A DNA stretch of 64,000 nt from Akkermansiaceae bacterium UBA7890 (GTDB lineage: Bacteria > Verrucomicrobiota > Verrucomicrobiia > Verrucomicrobiales > Akkermansiaceae). Positions 28,756 to 37,398 of this stretch are shown here, one piece after another; position 1 is the first letter of the stretch, and the number at the start of each line of letters is the position of its first letter. The notes beneath the pieces are model-generated. The model saw only the letters and a list, made by a program, of their open reading frames with translations, was not told the DNA's origin and did not search any database. Location of the stretch: contig DLRK01000199.1 of the NCBI GenBank assembly GCA_002501065.1, positions 29,719-93,718 on the forward strand, read 5' to 3'. The translations under genes were made by a program, and so were the position numbers.

Positions 28756-28784
28756 TTGACCGGACCGCCCGGAAACCCTATTAC
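28756..28784 (+). promoter_or_regulatory. Sigma70-type promoter for the 64-residue protein
   Basis: TTGACC (-35, five of six bases match TTGACA) is followed after exactly 17 bases by TATTAC (-10). The predicted transcript start is near 28791, leaving about 47 bases before the ATG at 28838. The strand and distance fit the small basic protein gene. Confidence 0.55.
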
Positions 28785-28837
28785 CCGCCGCCCCCGCACA
28801 ACACCTGTTCCACCCCGAACTCTTATCCCGACCCGAC

Positions 28838-29032
28838 ATGCGCACGAAGAGAAAGTTCATGAAGACGCAGCTCACCCGCCCTCGCAAGAGCGGTGCAGCC
28901 AAGCGTCGGCGCCAGGCTGATCATCGCAATCGCCTTGTGGCTCTCGGAGTTGCCCAGGAAGCGGTTGACGGGATGAATCAGAAGGAAGTCCGCGACATGC
29001 TCAAGTATCCCGCCAAGATCAGCCAGGACTGA
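28838..29032 (+). CDS. Small basic protein of unknown function (64 residues)
   Basis: 64 residues with a strongly basic first half (MRTKRKFMKTQLTRPRKSG, then AAKRRRQADHRNR) and a more ordinary second half (LVALGVAQEAVDGMNQKEVR). No hydrophobic segment and no Cys. A consensus-like promoter lies upstream and a strong intrinsic terminator follows 68 bases after the stop, so this is a single-gene transcription unit; that is the main reason to believe it is real. The basic arm suggests RNA, ribosome or DNA binding; this is inference. A second in-frame ATG at 28859 is an alternative start. Confidence 0.72.
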   Translation: MRTKRKFMKTQLTRPRKSGAAKRRRQADHRNRLVALGVAQEAVDGMNQKEVRDMLKYPAKISQD

Positions 29033-29099
29033 CTGGGCCCCGTCACCAGCGGCATTTTCACACCCGCAATCACTTCACGATCACAGGCTCCCTCACATC

Positions 29100-29128
29100 G
29101 TCCGCATCCATGATGCGGACTTTTTTTT
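29100..29128 (+). terminator. Rho-independent terminator
   Basis: A perfect 9-base-pair stem (GTCCGCATC / GATGCGGAC) with a 3-base loop (CAT) is followed at once by eight T residues. It ends the transcript of the 64-residue basic protein gene. The bases from 29129 to 29238 hold no gene or clear signal. Confidence 0.9.
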
Positions 29129-29238
29129 GGGACCCGGTTCCGACCAGCGGGACTCACCCGGTTCGGATTTCATTCCTACGGATTGACCCGGGATCAGATC
29201 GGCAGTGCTGTCCGGCTCGATCCTGTTCCGGTCAGAAC

Positions 29239-30702
29239 CTAGGCCAGGACACCATGGATCAGATCGGTGGGAAGCACTCCCGTTAAGCGCTGGTCAAGCC
29301 CGCCGTAATGGTAGGTGAGGTGCTCGTAATCGAGGCCCATGAGGCGCAGGATGGTAGCGTGCAGGTCCCTTACATGGTGGCGATCCACTGCGGCCTCGTG
29401 ACCAAGCTCGTCGGTCTCACCGTAGCTGGTGCCCGCCTTCACCCCGCCACCCGCCAACCAGTAGGTAAAGCCCTTGGGGTTGTGATCACGCCCGCCATTC
29501 TTGCCCTGCGACACCGGCTGGCGTCCGAACTCCCCGCCCCAGACCACGAGGGTCTCCTCCAGGAGTCCGCGCTGCTCAAGGTCTTCCAGCAGCCCTGCGA
29601 TCGGCTGGTCAATTTCGGGGCCGTGAATCTGCAGATTTTCTTCCACCCCGTTATGGGCATCCCAGTTCTGCTGCTGGTGTCCCCCTCCCGAGTAGAGCTG
29701 CACGAAACGCACTCCGCGTTCCACCAGGCGTCGCGCAATAAGACACTGGCGTCCGAAATGGGCCGGTGGAATGCTGAGCTTGTGATCGCCCCTGGGCAGA
29801 TTCAACCCATAGCGCTCCCTGGTCTTCTCATTCTCCGAGGAGATGTCGAGGGCCTCCGGGGCGGAGGTGTGGAGCTGGTAGGCGAGATCATAGGTGGCGA
29901 TGCGGGCGCTGAGTTCCGAATAACTCTCCCGCCCCCGGCGGTGCACCTCGTTCAATGCGTTGATGGCGTCCACCTTGTCACCCTGCATCTGCATCGTCAC
30001 GTTGCCACTGGGCTTGAGATTGAGGACTGGATTGCCAGTCGCGCGCAGGACCGTCCCCTGGTAGGCCGCCGGCATGTATCCCGCCGTCCAGTTCGCGGCA
30101 CCCGGAATGGGACCGCCCCGCGGATCGAGCATGACGACGAAACCCGGCAAGTCCGCATTGGTCGATCCCAGTCCGTGCGCAATCCAGGCTCCCAGGGCAG
30201 GATGCCCCTGCAGGACCCGCCCGCAGTTCATCTGCAGGTTGGCTGAACCGTGCGCGAAGGAGTCCATGTAAAGCGACTTGATGACCGCCAGCTTGTCCAT
30301 GTGCTTCGCAATGTTCGGCAACGCATCGGAACACCAGAGGCCGGACCTGCCGTGCTGTGCAAAGGTGCGCTTGGATCCCTGCAACACGGAATCACGCATC
30401 TCCCGGCGACGAATCTCCATCTTGATCTTCTTGCCACTGCTCTTCTGCAGATCCGGCTTGTAGTCGAAGAGATCCATCTGGGATGGCCCCCCATAGAGAT
30501 AGAGGTAGATACAGGCCTTGGCCTTGGCCGGGAAATCCTGTGGCTTGGGTGCAAGCGGATTAAGCAGGGTGGAAGCAGGAGCAGCGAAAACCCTCGATCC
30601 GTCGAAGATGCCGGAGAGCGAGACCCCCGCCATGGAAGTCCCGAAGGTCTTCAGGAAGTTCCGCCGGCTCTGCGCTTCAATCTGGCCTGGTGGAAGAGAC
30701 AT
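29239..30702 (-). CDS. DUF1501 protein, Tat-exported
   Basis: 487 residues. ATG 30702 is chosen over TTG 30723 because a strong Shine-Dalgarno AGAGGA lies 7 bases upstream, and a Tat motif (SRRNFLKTFGTSMAG) then follows at residue 12. DUF1501 proteins have an alkaline-phosphatase/sulfatase-like fold: ACIYLYLYGGPSQMDLFDYKP near the start, then GVRFVQLYSGGG, VVWGGEFGRQP and GGRDHNPKGFTYWLAGGG, with likely metal-binding Asp and His. Exported; the substrate is not known. It is translationally close to the DUF1549/DUF1553 gene just upstream, the usual PVC pairing. Confidence 0.93.
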   Translation of the reverse strand: MSLPPGQIEAQSRRNFLKTFGTSMAGVSLSGIFDGSRVFAAPASTLLNPLAPKPQDFPAKAKACIYLYLYGGPSQMDLFDYKPDLQKSSGKKIKMEIRRREMRDSVLQGSKRTFAQHGRSGLWCSDALPNIAKHMDKLAVIKSLYMDSFAHGSANLQMNCGRVLQGHPALGAWIAHGLGSTNADLPGFVVMLDPRGGPIPGAANWTAGYMPAAYQGTVLRATGNPVLNLKPSGNVTMQMQGDKVDAINALNEVHRRGRESYSELSARIATYDLAYQLHTSAPEALDISSENEKTRERYGLNLPRGDHKLSIPPAHFGRQCLIARRLVERGVRFVQLYSGGGHQQQNWDAHNGVEENLQIHGPEIDQPIAGLLEDLEQRGLLEETLVVWGGEFGRQPVSQGKNGGRDHNPKGFTYWLAGGGVKAGTSYGETDELGHEAAVDRHHVRDLHATILRLMGLDYEHLTYHYGGLDQRLTGVLPTDLIHGVLA

Positions 30703-30719
30703 GCTTGAGTCCTCTCTGA

Positions 30720-33700
30720 TCAATCAATGTAAACGAATTCGTTCAGGTTCAACAACAAGGAACTCAATTCCTCCAACGCCCGCTTCCGGGCGGTGACCTC
30801 TCTCCTGAAAAGCACCAGGAGATTCTTGTCCTCCCGCGATCCTGCTGACGCTGGTGTCACCCACGCGACCTTCTTTCCCCCTCTGATCACGTGCACCTTC
30901 CGGTAGTTGACCCGGGCCCCCCAGGTGCGCAACCCGACCAGGCCTGCCGCGAGAGGCCGATCCATCTTGTGATCGATGTAGGGGGCCGGCCGATTGTCGA
31001 GGAAGACCTGTATGCGATCCCCCACTGTCCTGGCCTCCAGCCAGTGCCACTTTCCACGCTTGAGGGGAGCCAATGCCTCGGCGCGTGGTGTCCAGTCATT
31101 CTGGTGTGTGCCCAGGACAAGTTTGCCCTCATCGAGGTAGAAACTCACCTCGTAGCCAATCCAGTTGTCGGCACCCACCTTCGGCTCCCGCACGTTGAGA
31201 AGGAAACCGCCGACCGAGCCATCCGTGATCCGGATCTCCGCCTTGAGGGAGTCCCCCTCCCCGAGGGGGCCGACCGCATCCCAGAGGAGCTTGGGCCCTT
31301 TCTCCCCGGCCACCGAAATCTCATTTCCCCGAACCGACCAATGTCCTCCGTAGGCAGACCATCCCTCTGGAACCACCCGGGACGACGCTTCCCCTGAGGT
31401 GACAAATTCAGACTTCTCGTAGTCGATTTCCGCCACGGCATACTTCTGACCATCCGCCACGATGGTCAGATCATCGATGCTGACAGAACCACCCCAGGCA
31501 CTCACTCCCACCCGACCCTCGCCTCCAATGGGATCAGGGTCCTCAGCCTCCATTCTTTCCCCGGATCCGCAGCGCACCACGATTTTTCCTCCCACCAGGG
31601 TGATCGCGATATCCGGTCCCTTCTGCAGTCCCGAGACAGGCTGGCTGGACAGAACCGTGATTTTTTCCCCCTCGTGGCGACGAACCGCAATCTCCCCCTT
31701 CGGCTTGTCCAACAGCACGCTGTAGCCCTCAAAGACCGCTCCACGCGGGTTGGCCCGCAGGAGCACCGCGGCCCGCTCGGTGATCCCATCAAGCAGGAAC
31801 CTTCCGGAGACCCTGACATCGCGGGACGAGACCCGGTAGAGAGAGAAGGCGGGCCAATCGCGCTCCGCGTTGACGATGCCCTCATAGCCTCCGGTCCACT
31901 TTCCCTTGTGGTATTCCCATCCCCCGGTCGGTCCCCGCAGGAAGCGCTCAGCGGGGAGACTTTTCTGGTAGTCGTTGAAAAGGGCCGGCGGAAAATCGGG
32001 GCGGAAGGAAACCCGCCGCGTCAGCACTTTCTGTTTCCTTTCCTGGTCCTCCAGGAAGGCGGCAGCCAGCCTGGCTTCTTCTTCGGTGGGATTTCGACTG
32101 AGCACCATCCGGAATGCGGAGGAGACAGGATCGGGTTGCGCCATTGCCTTCTGCGCCACCCGCGCCGCATTCTCCGCCACGAACTCACTGTTGAGGAGGA
32201 GAAGAGCCTGCGGAGCCACCGTAGTAGTGGGACGTATCCCCAGGGATCCCTCGGTGTTGGTGTAGTCGAAGATCTCAAAGAACGGATAGAGCATGGTCCG
32301 CTTCACGAAGGCATACACGCTGCGACGACGCTGCTGCTCCGGCGGGGACCACTGCCAGTTGCGGCCCGGCTTGGACCCTCCGGCAACCACTTCCCCGGCG
32401 AGGGTGGGAAAGAACCCGCGCCCGCCCCGCTCCGGATTGAGGGCGCTGGCACACTTGAGAACTGAATCCCGAATGGCTTCCGACTCGAGTCGGCGCAGGT
32501 TGGCCCGCCAGTGGTGAAGGTTCCCCGGGTCGATTGCTTCGTTGGCGGGATTTCCCACGGAGGACCTCTGCCACGCCCGGCTGTTCATGATAACGCGATG
32601 CATGTGCTTGATAGACCAGCCGCGCTCCATGAACTCACTGGCCAGCCAGTCCAGAAGGGCCTCGTTGGTGGGCGGATTCCCCGCTTTCCCGAAGTCATTG
32701 GGAGTAGCCACGATCCCCCGCCCGAAGTGACCATGCCAGAGCCGGTTGGCCATCACACGCGCGGTCAGCGGGTTATCCTCCCGGGCTACCCACCTGGCAA
32801 AGGCATGACGCCGCCCCACCGAGTGGGGAGTAGGCGTCACCTCGGGGGATCCCCCGCCAAGAATCTCGGGAAAGTGCGGCTCCACCTTGTCGGACGGACG
32901 ACCCGCATTCCCCCGGATGAGGAGATGGGTGTCAATGGGCTTGTTGCCACGCTCAGTTACCACCAGGGCATCTCCTGCCCCCGTCTTGCGGATGGTGTCC
33001 GCTCCCGGCTTGTTGTAGGGTTTCACGTTGCGGAAGAAGGCCTGCAGCTCGTAGTAGTTGCGCTGCGAGATGGGATCGAACATGTGATCGTGACAACGCG
33101 CGCATCCCACTGTGAGACCGAGAAATGTCTCCGTGGTGGTCTTCAGGATATCATCCTGCCCGTCAAATTCCGCCGCCCGCTTGTCATCCGGTTCGTCATC
33201 CCACACCCCCAACCGGTGGAATCCGGTCGCAATCCATCCCTCGTCTCCTCCATCGGGCAGCTCGTCGCCCGCAATCTGCTCCAGCACAAAACGGTCGTAT
33301 GGCTTATCCCGGTTGAAGGATGAAATCACATAGTCCCGATAGCGCCAGGCGTGCGGCTTCTCATCATCACGCTCGTAGCCGTTACTCTGCGCAAAACGCA
33401 CCACATCCAGCCAGTGCCGCCCCCAGCGCTCCCCATACTCCGGCATGGCCAGGAGGCGATCCACCAGTTTCGGGAAGGCCGCCGGATCCGGATCATTGGC
33501 GAAGGCCTGGACCTCCGCAAAGCTCGGGGGAAGACCGAGCAGGGTGTAATAGGCGCGCCGGATAAGAACCCCACGCGGGGCAGGAGAATTGGCGACGAGT
33601 TTCTTCTCCTCAAGCGTTGCCTCGATGATCTCATCAAAGTGCTTCTCCTCCTGCTTCCGCAATGATTGGAACGCCCAGTAGCGACGATCTTCTTCGCTGA

Positions 33701-34163
33701 TTGCAAACTCCTTTTCCGGCTTATCCCCCTCTGCAGCCACCCCCTCGCCCCCGGACCAGGGCGCACCCATTGCCACCCAGCGGGTCAGATCCTCGACCTG
33801 GCGCCTGCCAAGCTTCTTCTTTGGCGGCATCTCGAGATCGGAACTACGATAGCTTACCGCCTCGATGAGAAGGGACTCGCCGGGCTTCCCCGGCACGATG
33901 GCCGGTCCGCTCTCACCCCCCTTGAGAAGAAGCGTCCGCGCATCGAGACGCAGCCCCGCCTTCTGCTTCTTCGGCCCGTGACACTTAAAGCAGTTTTCGG
34001 AGAGGAGCGGACGAATCTTCTCCTCGAAGAAACGCAGGCCTTCAGCCTCGTCCGCGGCGAAGCCCCCGGCCAGGGCCGCGAGGGCCAGGCACGCCTGACC
34101 GACCACCCGGAAACCTGCTCGATAGCGACTCCTCAAACCGGGTATGACATAGCGCACAAGCAC
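30720..34163 (-). CDS. Planctomycete-type cytochrome c / DUF1549 / DUF1553 protein with inserted LamG-like domains
   Basis: 1147 residues, GTG start at 34163 with GAGGG just upstream, then a signal-like hydrophobic run. Order: cytochrome c-like domain with NCFKCHG (CxxCH near residue 59); DUF1549 (about 140-340, ending in GCARCHDHMFDPI, a second CxxCH); DUF1553 (about 450-760). Then come about 330 residues with two LamG/DUF1080-like beta domains (GWEYHKGKW and GWSAYGGHWSV start them). The normal DUF1553 end, LNLNEFVYID, returns at the C-terminus. So the beta domains are inserted into DUF1553. Likely an exported heme protein acting with the DUF1501 protein on glycans. Confidence 0.9.
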   Translation of the reverse strand: MLVRYVIPGLRSRYRAGFRVVGQACLALAALAGGFAADEAEGLRFFEEKIRPLLSENCFKCHGPKKQKAGLRLDARTLLLKGGESGPAIVPGKPGESLLIEAVSYRSSDLEMPPKKKLGRRQVEDLTRWVAMGAPWSGGEGVAAEGDKPEKEFAISEEDRRYWAFQSLRKQEEKHFDEIIEATLEEKKLVANSPAPRGVLIRRAYYTLLGLPPSFAEVQAFANDPDPAAFPKLVDRLLAMPEYGERWGRHWLDVVRFAQSNGYERDDEKPHAWRYRDYVISSFNRDKPYDRFVLEQIAGDELPDGGDEGWIATGFHRLGVWDDEPDDKRAAEFDGQDDILKTTTETFLGLTVGCARCHDHMFDPISQRNYYELQAFFRNVKPYNKPGADTIRKTGAGDALVVTERGNKPIDTHLLIRGNAGRPSDKVEPHFPEILGGGSPEVTPTPHSVGRRHAFARWVAREDNPLTARVMANRLWHGHFGRGIVATPNDFGKAGNPPTNEALLDWLASEFMERGWSIKHMHRVIMNSRAWQRSSVGNPANEAIDPGNLHHWRANLRRLESEAIRDSVLKCASALNPERGGRGFFPTLAGEVVAGGSKPGRNWQWSPPEQQRRRSVYAFVKRTMLYPFFEIFDYTNTEGSLGIRPTTTVAPQALLLLNSEFVAENAARVAQKAMAQPDPVSSAFRMVLSRNPTEEEARLAAAFLEDQERKQKVLTRRVSFRPDFPPALFNDYQKSLPAERFLRGPTGGWEYHKGKWTGGYEGIVNAERDWPAFSLYRVSSRDVRVSGRFLLDGITERAAVLLRANPRGAVFEGYSVLLDKPKGEIAVRRHEGEKITVLSSQPVSGLQKGPDIAITLVGGKIVVRCGSGERMEAEDPDPIGGEGRVGVSAWGGSVSIDDLTIVADGQKYAVAEIDYEKSEFVTSGEASSRVVPEGWSAYGGHWSVRGNEISVAGEKGPKLLWDAVGPLGEGDSLKAEIRITDGSVGGFLLNVREPKVGADNWIGYEVSFYLDEGKLVLGTHQNDWTPRAEALAPLKRGKWHWLEARTVGDRIQVFLDNRPAPYIDHKMDRPLAAGLVGLRTWGARVNYRKVHVIRGGKKVAWVTPASAGSREDKNLLVLFRREVTARKRALEELSSLLLNLNEFVYID

Positions 34164-34285
34164 CGACCCTCACAATCGCCAATTCACAAAACAACCTTGC
34201 CCGTCGTCATGTCTTCTCCCCTTGGAGACGAAGAAAGGCGCCAGATCGCACTCCCAAATCAATCAACTTCATTGACTTCCACGCC

Positions 34286-34313
34286 TTGAAAAATCCGGGG
34301 ATCCCTGTATTTT
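34286..34313 (+). promoter_or_regulatory. Sigma70-type promoter for the secreted 352-residue protein
   Basis: TTGAAA (-35) and TATTTT (-10) are separated by 16 bases in an AT-richer patch of an otherwise GC-rich region. The predicted transcript would begin near 34320 and give a leader of about 50 bases before ATG 34371. The leader contains a small GCCGC-TGC-GGC hairpin of unknown relevance. Confidence 0.45.
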
Positions 34314-34370
34314 ATTTGGCTGCGGTTCGTTGCCGCTGCGGCGCTCCCAGAATCCCGCCCTCCCGCACAG

Positions 34371-35429
34371 ATGAAACCCCTCGGCCTTTTCCTCGCCACC
34401 GCATCCGTCCTCGGCACTCTCCCCGCCTCGGCACAAATCACCGTCGAACTCGCCGACCTGCAGATGACGTCCGGAGTCCAACGCTCCTTCCTGACTCATC
34501 AGGGGAACGTGACGGTCGTGAATGGGCTGATCCTGGGAACAGGGGGGCCGTCCCAGTGGGACTTTTCGGCGGGCGTGGGTGACGAAACCTATCATTACGA
34601 GATCCTCCCGGCTGATCAATCTCCCTTCAGCGATCCCTTCACGGGGGCCAAACTGACGGAGGTGCGCACGGTTGATTCAGATGGAGGGACCGGTTGGACG
34701 TTCTTCAACCTCACCCCCGGCGGCCGGGAACTGCACGGCTTTCACGATCCGGTGGGCAACCCGACCAACCCGGTGACGCAATTCAACAATCCTGTGGTCG
34801 ATTATCCCGCCACCATCGACTACCTCGATTCATGGTCGGTTCCGACCTCTTATTCCACCTCCGTCGACATCGGGGGGCTTGTCGTTCCGGTCAATGTGGG
34901 CGTCACCATCACCTCCTTCGTCGATGGCTATGGAACCCTCACCCTGCCCACCCTGGGCACGGTGGACGTCCTGCGCATTAACGAGCTGAGCCTCTTCGAT
35001 TCCATGGCCGATGTCGTGGGCACTCCGGTGCCGCTGGGCCAGTCGTTCGTACGCAGCTATCTCTGGATTTCAAAGGAATACGGGCTCGTCGCACAAATCG
35101 CCTCGGAAGGAAGCACCCAGGCCCCGCCAGCGGAGTTCGACGTGGCCGCCCGCTATCTCCGTCTCTCCCGGTTCACTGCCGCCCCGACTCCCCTTCGCCC
35201 GATCATCCGTTCGGTAGATTACGATGAGGAGGGGACTGCCGTTACGATCATCTGTGCGAGCGTGGAGGGACAGAACTACCTCCTTGAAGTTTCCGACAAT
35301 CTCAGGGACTGGCAGTCACAGGGGGATCCGGTTCAGGCGACCGGAGCAACCGTCACCTTTCTGGACAACCTCATTCTCTTTCCGTCGGCGGAGCGTTACT
35401 ATCGAGTCCACCGCCTGCCTCCGGGTTAA
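34371..35429 (+). CDS. Secreted protein of unknown function
   Basis: 352 residues with a clear Sec signal peptide (MKPLGLFLATASVLGTLPASAQ). Most of the mature chain is beta-rich with many Gly, Thr and Asp residues, and I cannot assign it to a family. The last ~70 residues (YLLEVSDNLRDWQSQGDPVQ) match the small C-terminal beta module common on verrucomicrobial secreted proteins ('..STDL..W......', ending YYRV). It stands alone between the DUF1553 gene (divergent) and the rhomboid gene (convergent), with its own likely promoter. Confidence 0.75.
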   Translation: MKPLGLFLATASVLGTLPASAQITVELADLQMTSGVQRSFLTHQGNVTVVNGLILGTGGPSQWDFSAGVGDETYHYEILPADQSPFSDPFTGAKLTEVRTVDSDGGTGWTFFNLTPGGRELHGFHDPVGNPTNPVTQFNNPVVDYPATIDYLDSWSVPTSYSTSVDIGGLVVPVNVGVTITSFVDGYGTLTLPTLGTVDVLRINELSLFDSMADVVGTPVPLGQSFVRSYLWISKEYGLVAQIASEGSTQAPPAEFDVAARYLRLSRFTAAPTPLRPIIRSVDYDEEGTAVTIICASVEGQNYLLEVSDNLRDWQSQGDPVQATGATVTFLDNLILFPSAERYYRVHRLPPG

Positions 35430-35473
35430 GGTCGCCACCTTCCTCCGCGCGCGGTCCACACCGGCGCCGGGAG

Positions 35474-36178
35474 CTACCGCTTTTCTGCCGGTCCCGGTCT
35501 GGGCACAACAAAGCAGGCCATGAAGAGCCCCACGATGAAACCTCCCAGGTGGGCACCGTAGGCCACGTTACCCTGGGAGTGCTCCATCAACTGGTAGTAA
35601 TCAAAAGAGATTCCGATCACGGTCAGGACGGCCAGGTTGACCGGCGGAATGGGACGGGCGATGGGAAAGACGTGGGGATCCGGCAGGCGCCACCGCACGG
35701 CCATCCCGAGATAGAGTCCCTCGAACCCCATCACGACTCCGGACGCTCCCAGCAACTGGTGATCCTCATAGGGATTGAGAAGGATGTGGCCGAGCGAACC
35801 GGAAGCCGCAGTCAGGAAATAAACCACCAGCATCCAGCGTGTCCCCAGCAGCTCCACAGCCAGGGCTGCAAAGATCCACAGGAAGAGGAGGTTGAACACG
35901 AGGTGAGAGGCCCCGCCATGCAGGAACGTGTTGCTGATCAGGGTCAAAAAGGTGGAGACGTCATCGATGGTGGCATCTCCACTCCGCACCGCCTGCCAAC
36001 TGGTGGTCACCTCCAGAGGAACGACCATGAAACGATCATCCGCACCTTCCGGGCCGAACATCTGAAAGCCCTGGATGAGGCACATCACCAGGATCAGGAG
36101 AAACAGCATCCACTGCTGCCGGATTACCCCGTGCTCATACCAGTTCATCCGCACGGGTTTTAACCCATCGCGGACCAT
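35474..36178 (-). CDS. Rhomboid intramembrane serine protease 1
   Basis: 234 residues, six predicted transmembrane helices. The catalytic Ser is in LLGASGVVMG (GxSG) and the catalytic His in AYGAHLGGFIVG; the oxyanion-type HGGASHLVFNLLFLW (HxxxN-like) segment is also present. It cleaves transmembrane substrates within the inner membrane; substrates are unknown. The start at 36178 has no good ribosome binding site. ATG 36148 (MNWYEHG) is equally possible and would shorten the protein by 10 residues. Confidence 0.9.
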   Translation of the reverse strand: MVRDGLKPVRMNWYEHGVIRQQWMLFLLILVMCLIQGFQMFGPEGADDRFMVVPLEVTTSWQAVRSGDATIDDVSTFLTLISNTFLHGGASHLVFNLLFLWIFAALAVELLGTRWMLVVYFLTAASGSLGHILLNPYEDHQLLGASGVVMGFEGLYLGMAVRWRLPDPHVFPIARPIPPVNLAVLTVIGISFDYYQLMEHSQGNVAYGAHLGGFIVGLFMACFVVPRPGPAEKR

Positions 36179-36332
36179 TTGGCGAGCGGGGTCAGGAGAA
36201 GATTGATCCAGTCCCGGGCCACGCCCTCACCGCCATCAACCGCTGCGCTCTCTCCGAATCAAAGGTCGGACCGCGCTCCGGAAACAGGCTGCGCGATCCC
36301 AGGGTGAGTCTCCCTCGCCAACAGACCCATCC

Positions 36333-37340
36333 CTACTCCACCTTCCCGTTCGCCTGCCAGGTATGGACTTGCCTGCCACGGGCAACCAGCTCCTTCCTGC
36401 GATCCAGTCCCTTCAGGTGCCGGTCAAAGAAGGCAACGCTGTATTCGGCAATGAGCCTGGGATTCCCTTTCCTCAGCGCTTCAGTCGTGGTCCCGCCTGC
36501 GGAGTTCAGGTCAGTCCAGGCGAAATGACCCGCCCCGCGCAAAACGAGATAATACTTCGCGCCCTCGAGCTGGTCGTAGAACCGTTTCAGAAAGGGCGTG
36601 ACCCCCAGGTCCCAGGTGCCGCCCTGCACCATCACCGGAACGACGACCCCCTTGAGGCTGCCCTGGTGAAGGTAGGGCAGGACGTAGGGCGAGAGAAGGA
36701 GGATGGCCCCGACCCGTTTCTCCCTCCAGGAGTCCCGTCCTCCGGCCATGCCCACCAGAGTATAGCCGCCCAGCGAATGCCCGGCACCTCCCACCATGCC
36801 GGGCGCCAGGCGCTTGTGAAGAAGCGAACCCTCCAGCCCATTCTGCCCCAGGACAAAGTTGAGGAGCGCCACCACATCCTCCCTGCGATCGATAAACCTG
36901 TCATCCTGCCATTCTTTTGCCTTCAGGAAGTTGGGCATCGCCGTCCGCTTCCGCTGCCCGGCGTGCATGGCGTCCTCATGGTGCACGGAAGCCACCACGT
37001 ATCCCGCCCGTGCCAGGGCTTCCATCAGAAAGACACTCTGGTCCGCCGACCCGCAGAATCCGTGCGAGAAGATGATGAGAGGGTGAGCGCCTTCCTCCAC
37101 CGGGGCCTCGGGCGCGATCATTCCCTGCTGGCCACCATAGCGGAATCTGACCTCTTCCCGGGTGGTTGGATACCAGAGGAACACACGGCGTTCCCGTTTC
37201 ACTCCGCCCTTCGTCTCGTAGTTGAACTGAAGGGCCCGCGAAAATCCCGCGCGGGGTTCCTCGTCCTGCCCGGCCCTGAGGAGAGGCGAAAGCAACATGC
37301 TCCCAGCCAGCAGCAACCATGACACGACCTTCAGGTTCAT
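36333..37340 (-). CDS. Secreted alpha/beta hydrolase (PAF-acetylhydrolase/dienelactone-hydrolase-like)
   Basis: 335 residues from ATG 37340, which begins the signal peptide (MNLKVVSWLLLAGSMLL). Motifs: LIIFSHGFCGSADQ (oxyanion strand), AGHSLGGYTLVG (nucleophile Ser), GGTWDLGVTP (likely acid) and GAGHFAWTDL (catalytic His). The layout resembles platelet-activating-factor acetylhydrolase and related esterases. Substrate unknown; an extracytoplasmic ester is likely. It follows the TPR-like gene on the same strand, 58 bases apart. Confidence 0.87.
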   Translation of the reverse strand: MNLKVVSWLLLAGSMLLSPLLRAGQDEEPRAGFSRALQFNYETKGGVKRERRVFLWYPTTREEVRFRYGGQQGMIAPEAPVEEGAHPLIIFSHGFCGSADQSVFLMEALARAGYVVASVHHEDAMHAGQRKRTAMPNFLKAKEWQDDRFIDRREDVVALLNFVLGQNGLEGSLLHKRLAPGMVGGAGHSLGGYTLVGMAGGRDSWREKRVGAILLLSPYVLPYLHQGSLKGVVVPVMVQGGTWDLGVTPFLKRFYDQLEGAKYYLVLRGAGHFAWTDLNSAGGTTTEALRKGNPRLIAEYSVAFFDRHLKGLDRRKELVARGRQVHTWQANGKVE

Positions 37341-37398
37341 CGCAGGACAGCATAACACAGATTCACCGGCCTTTTGTGTTGAAAACACCACCGTGGCT

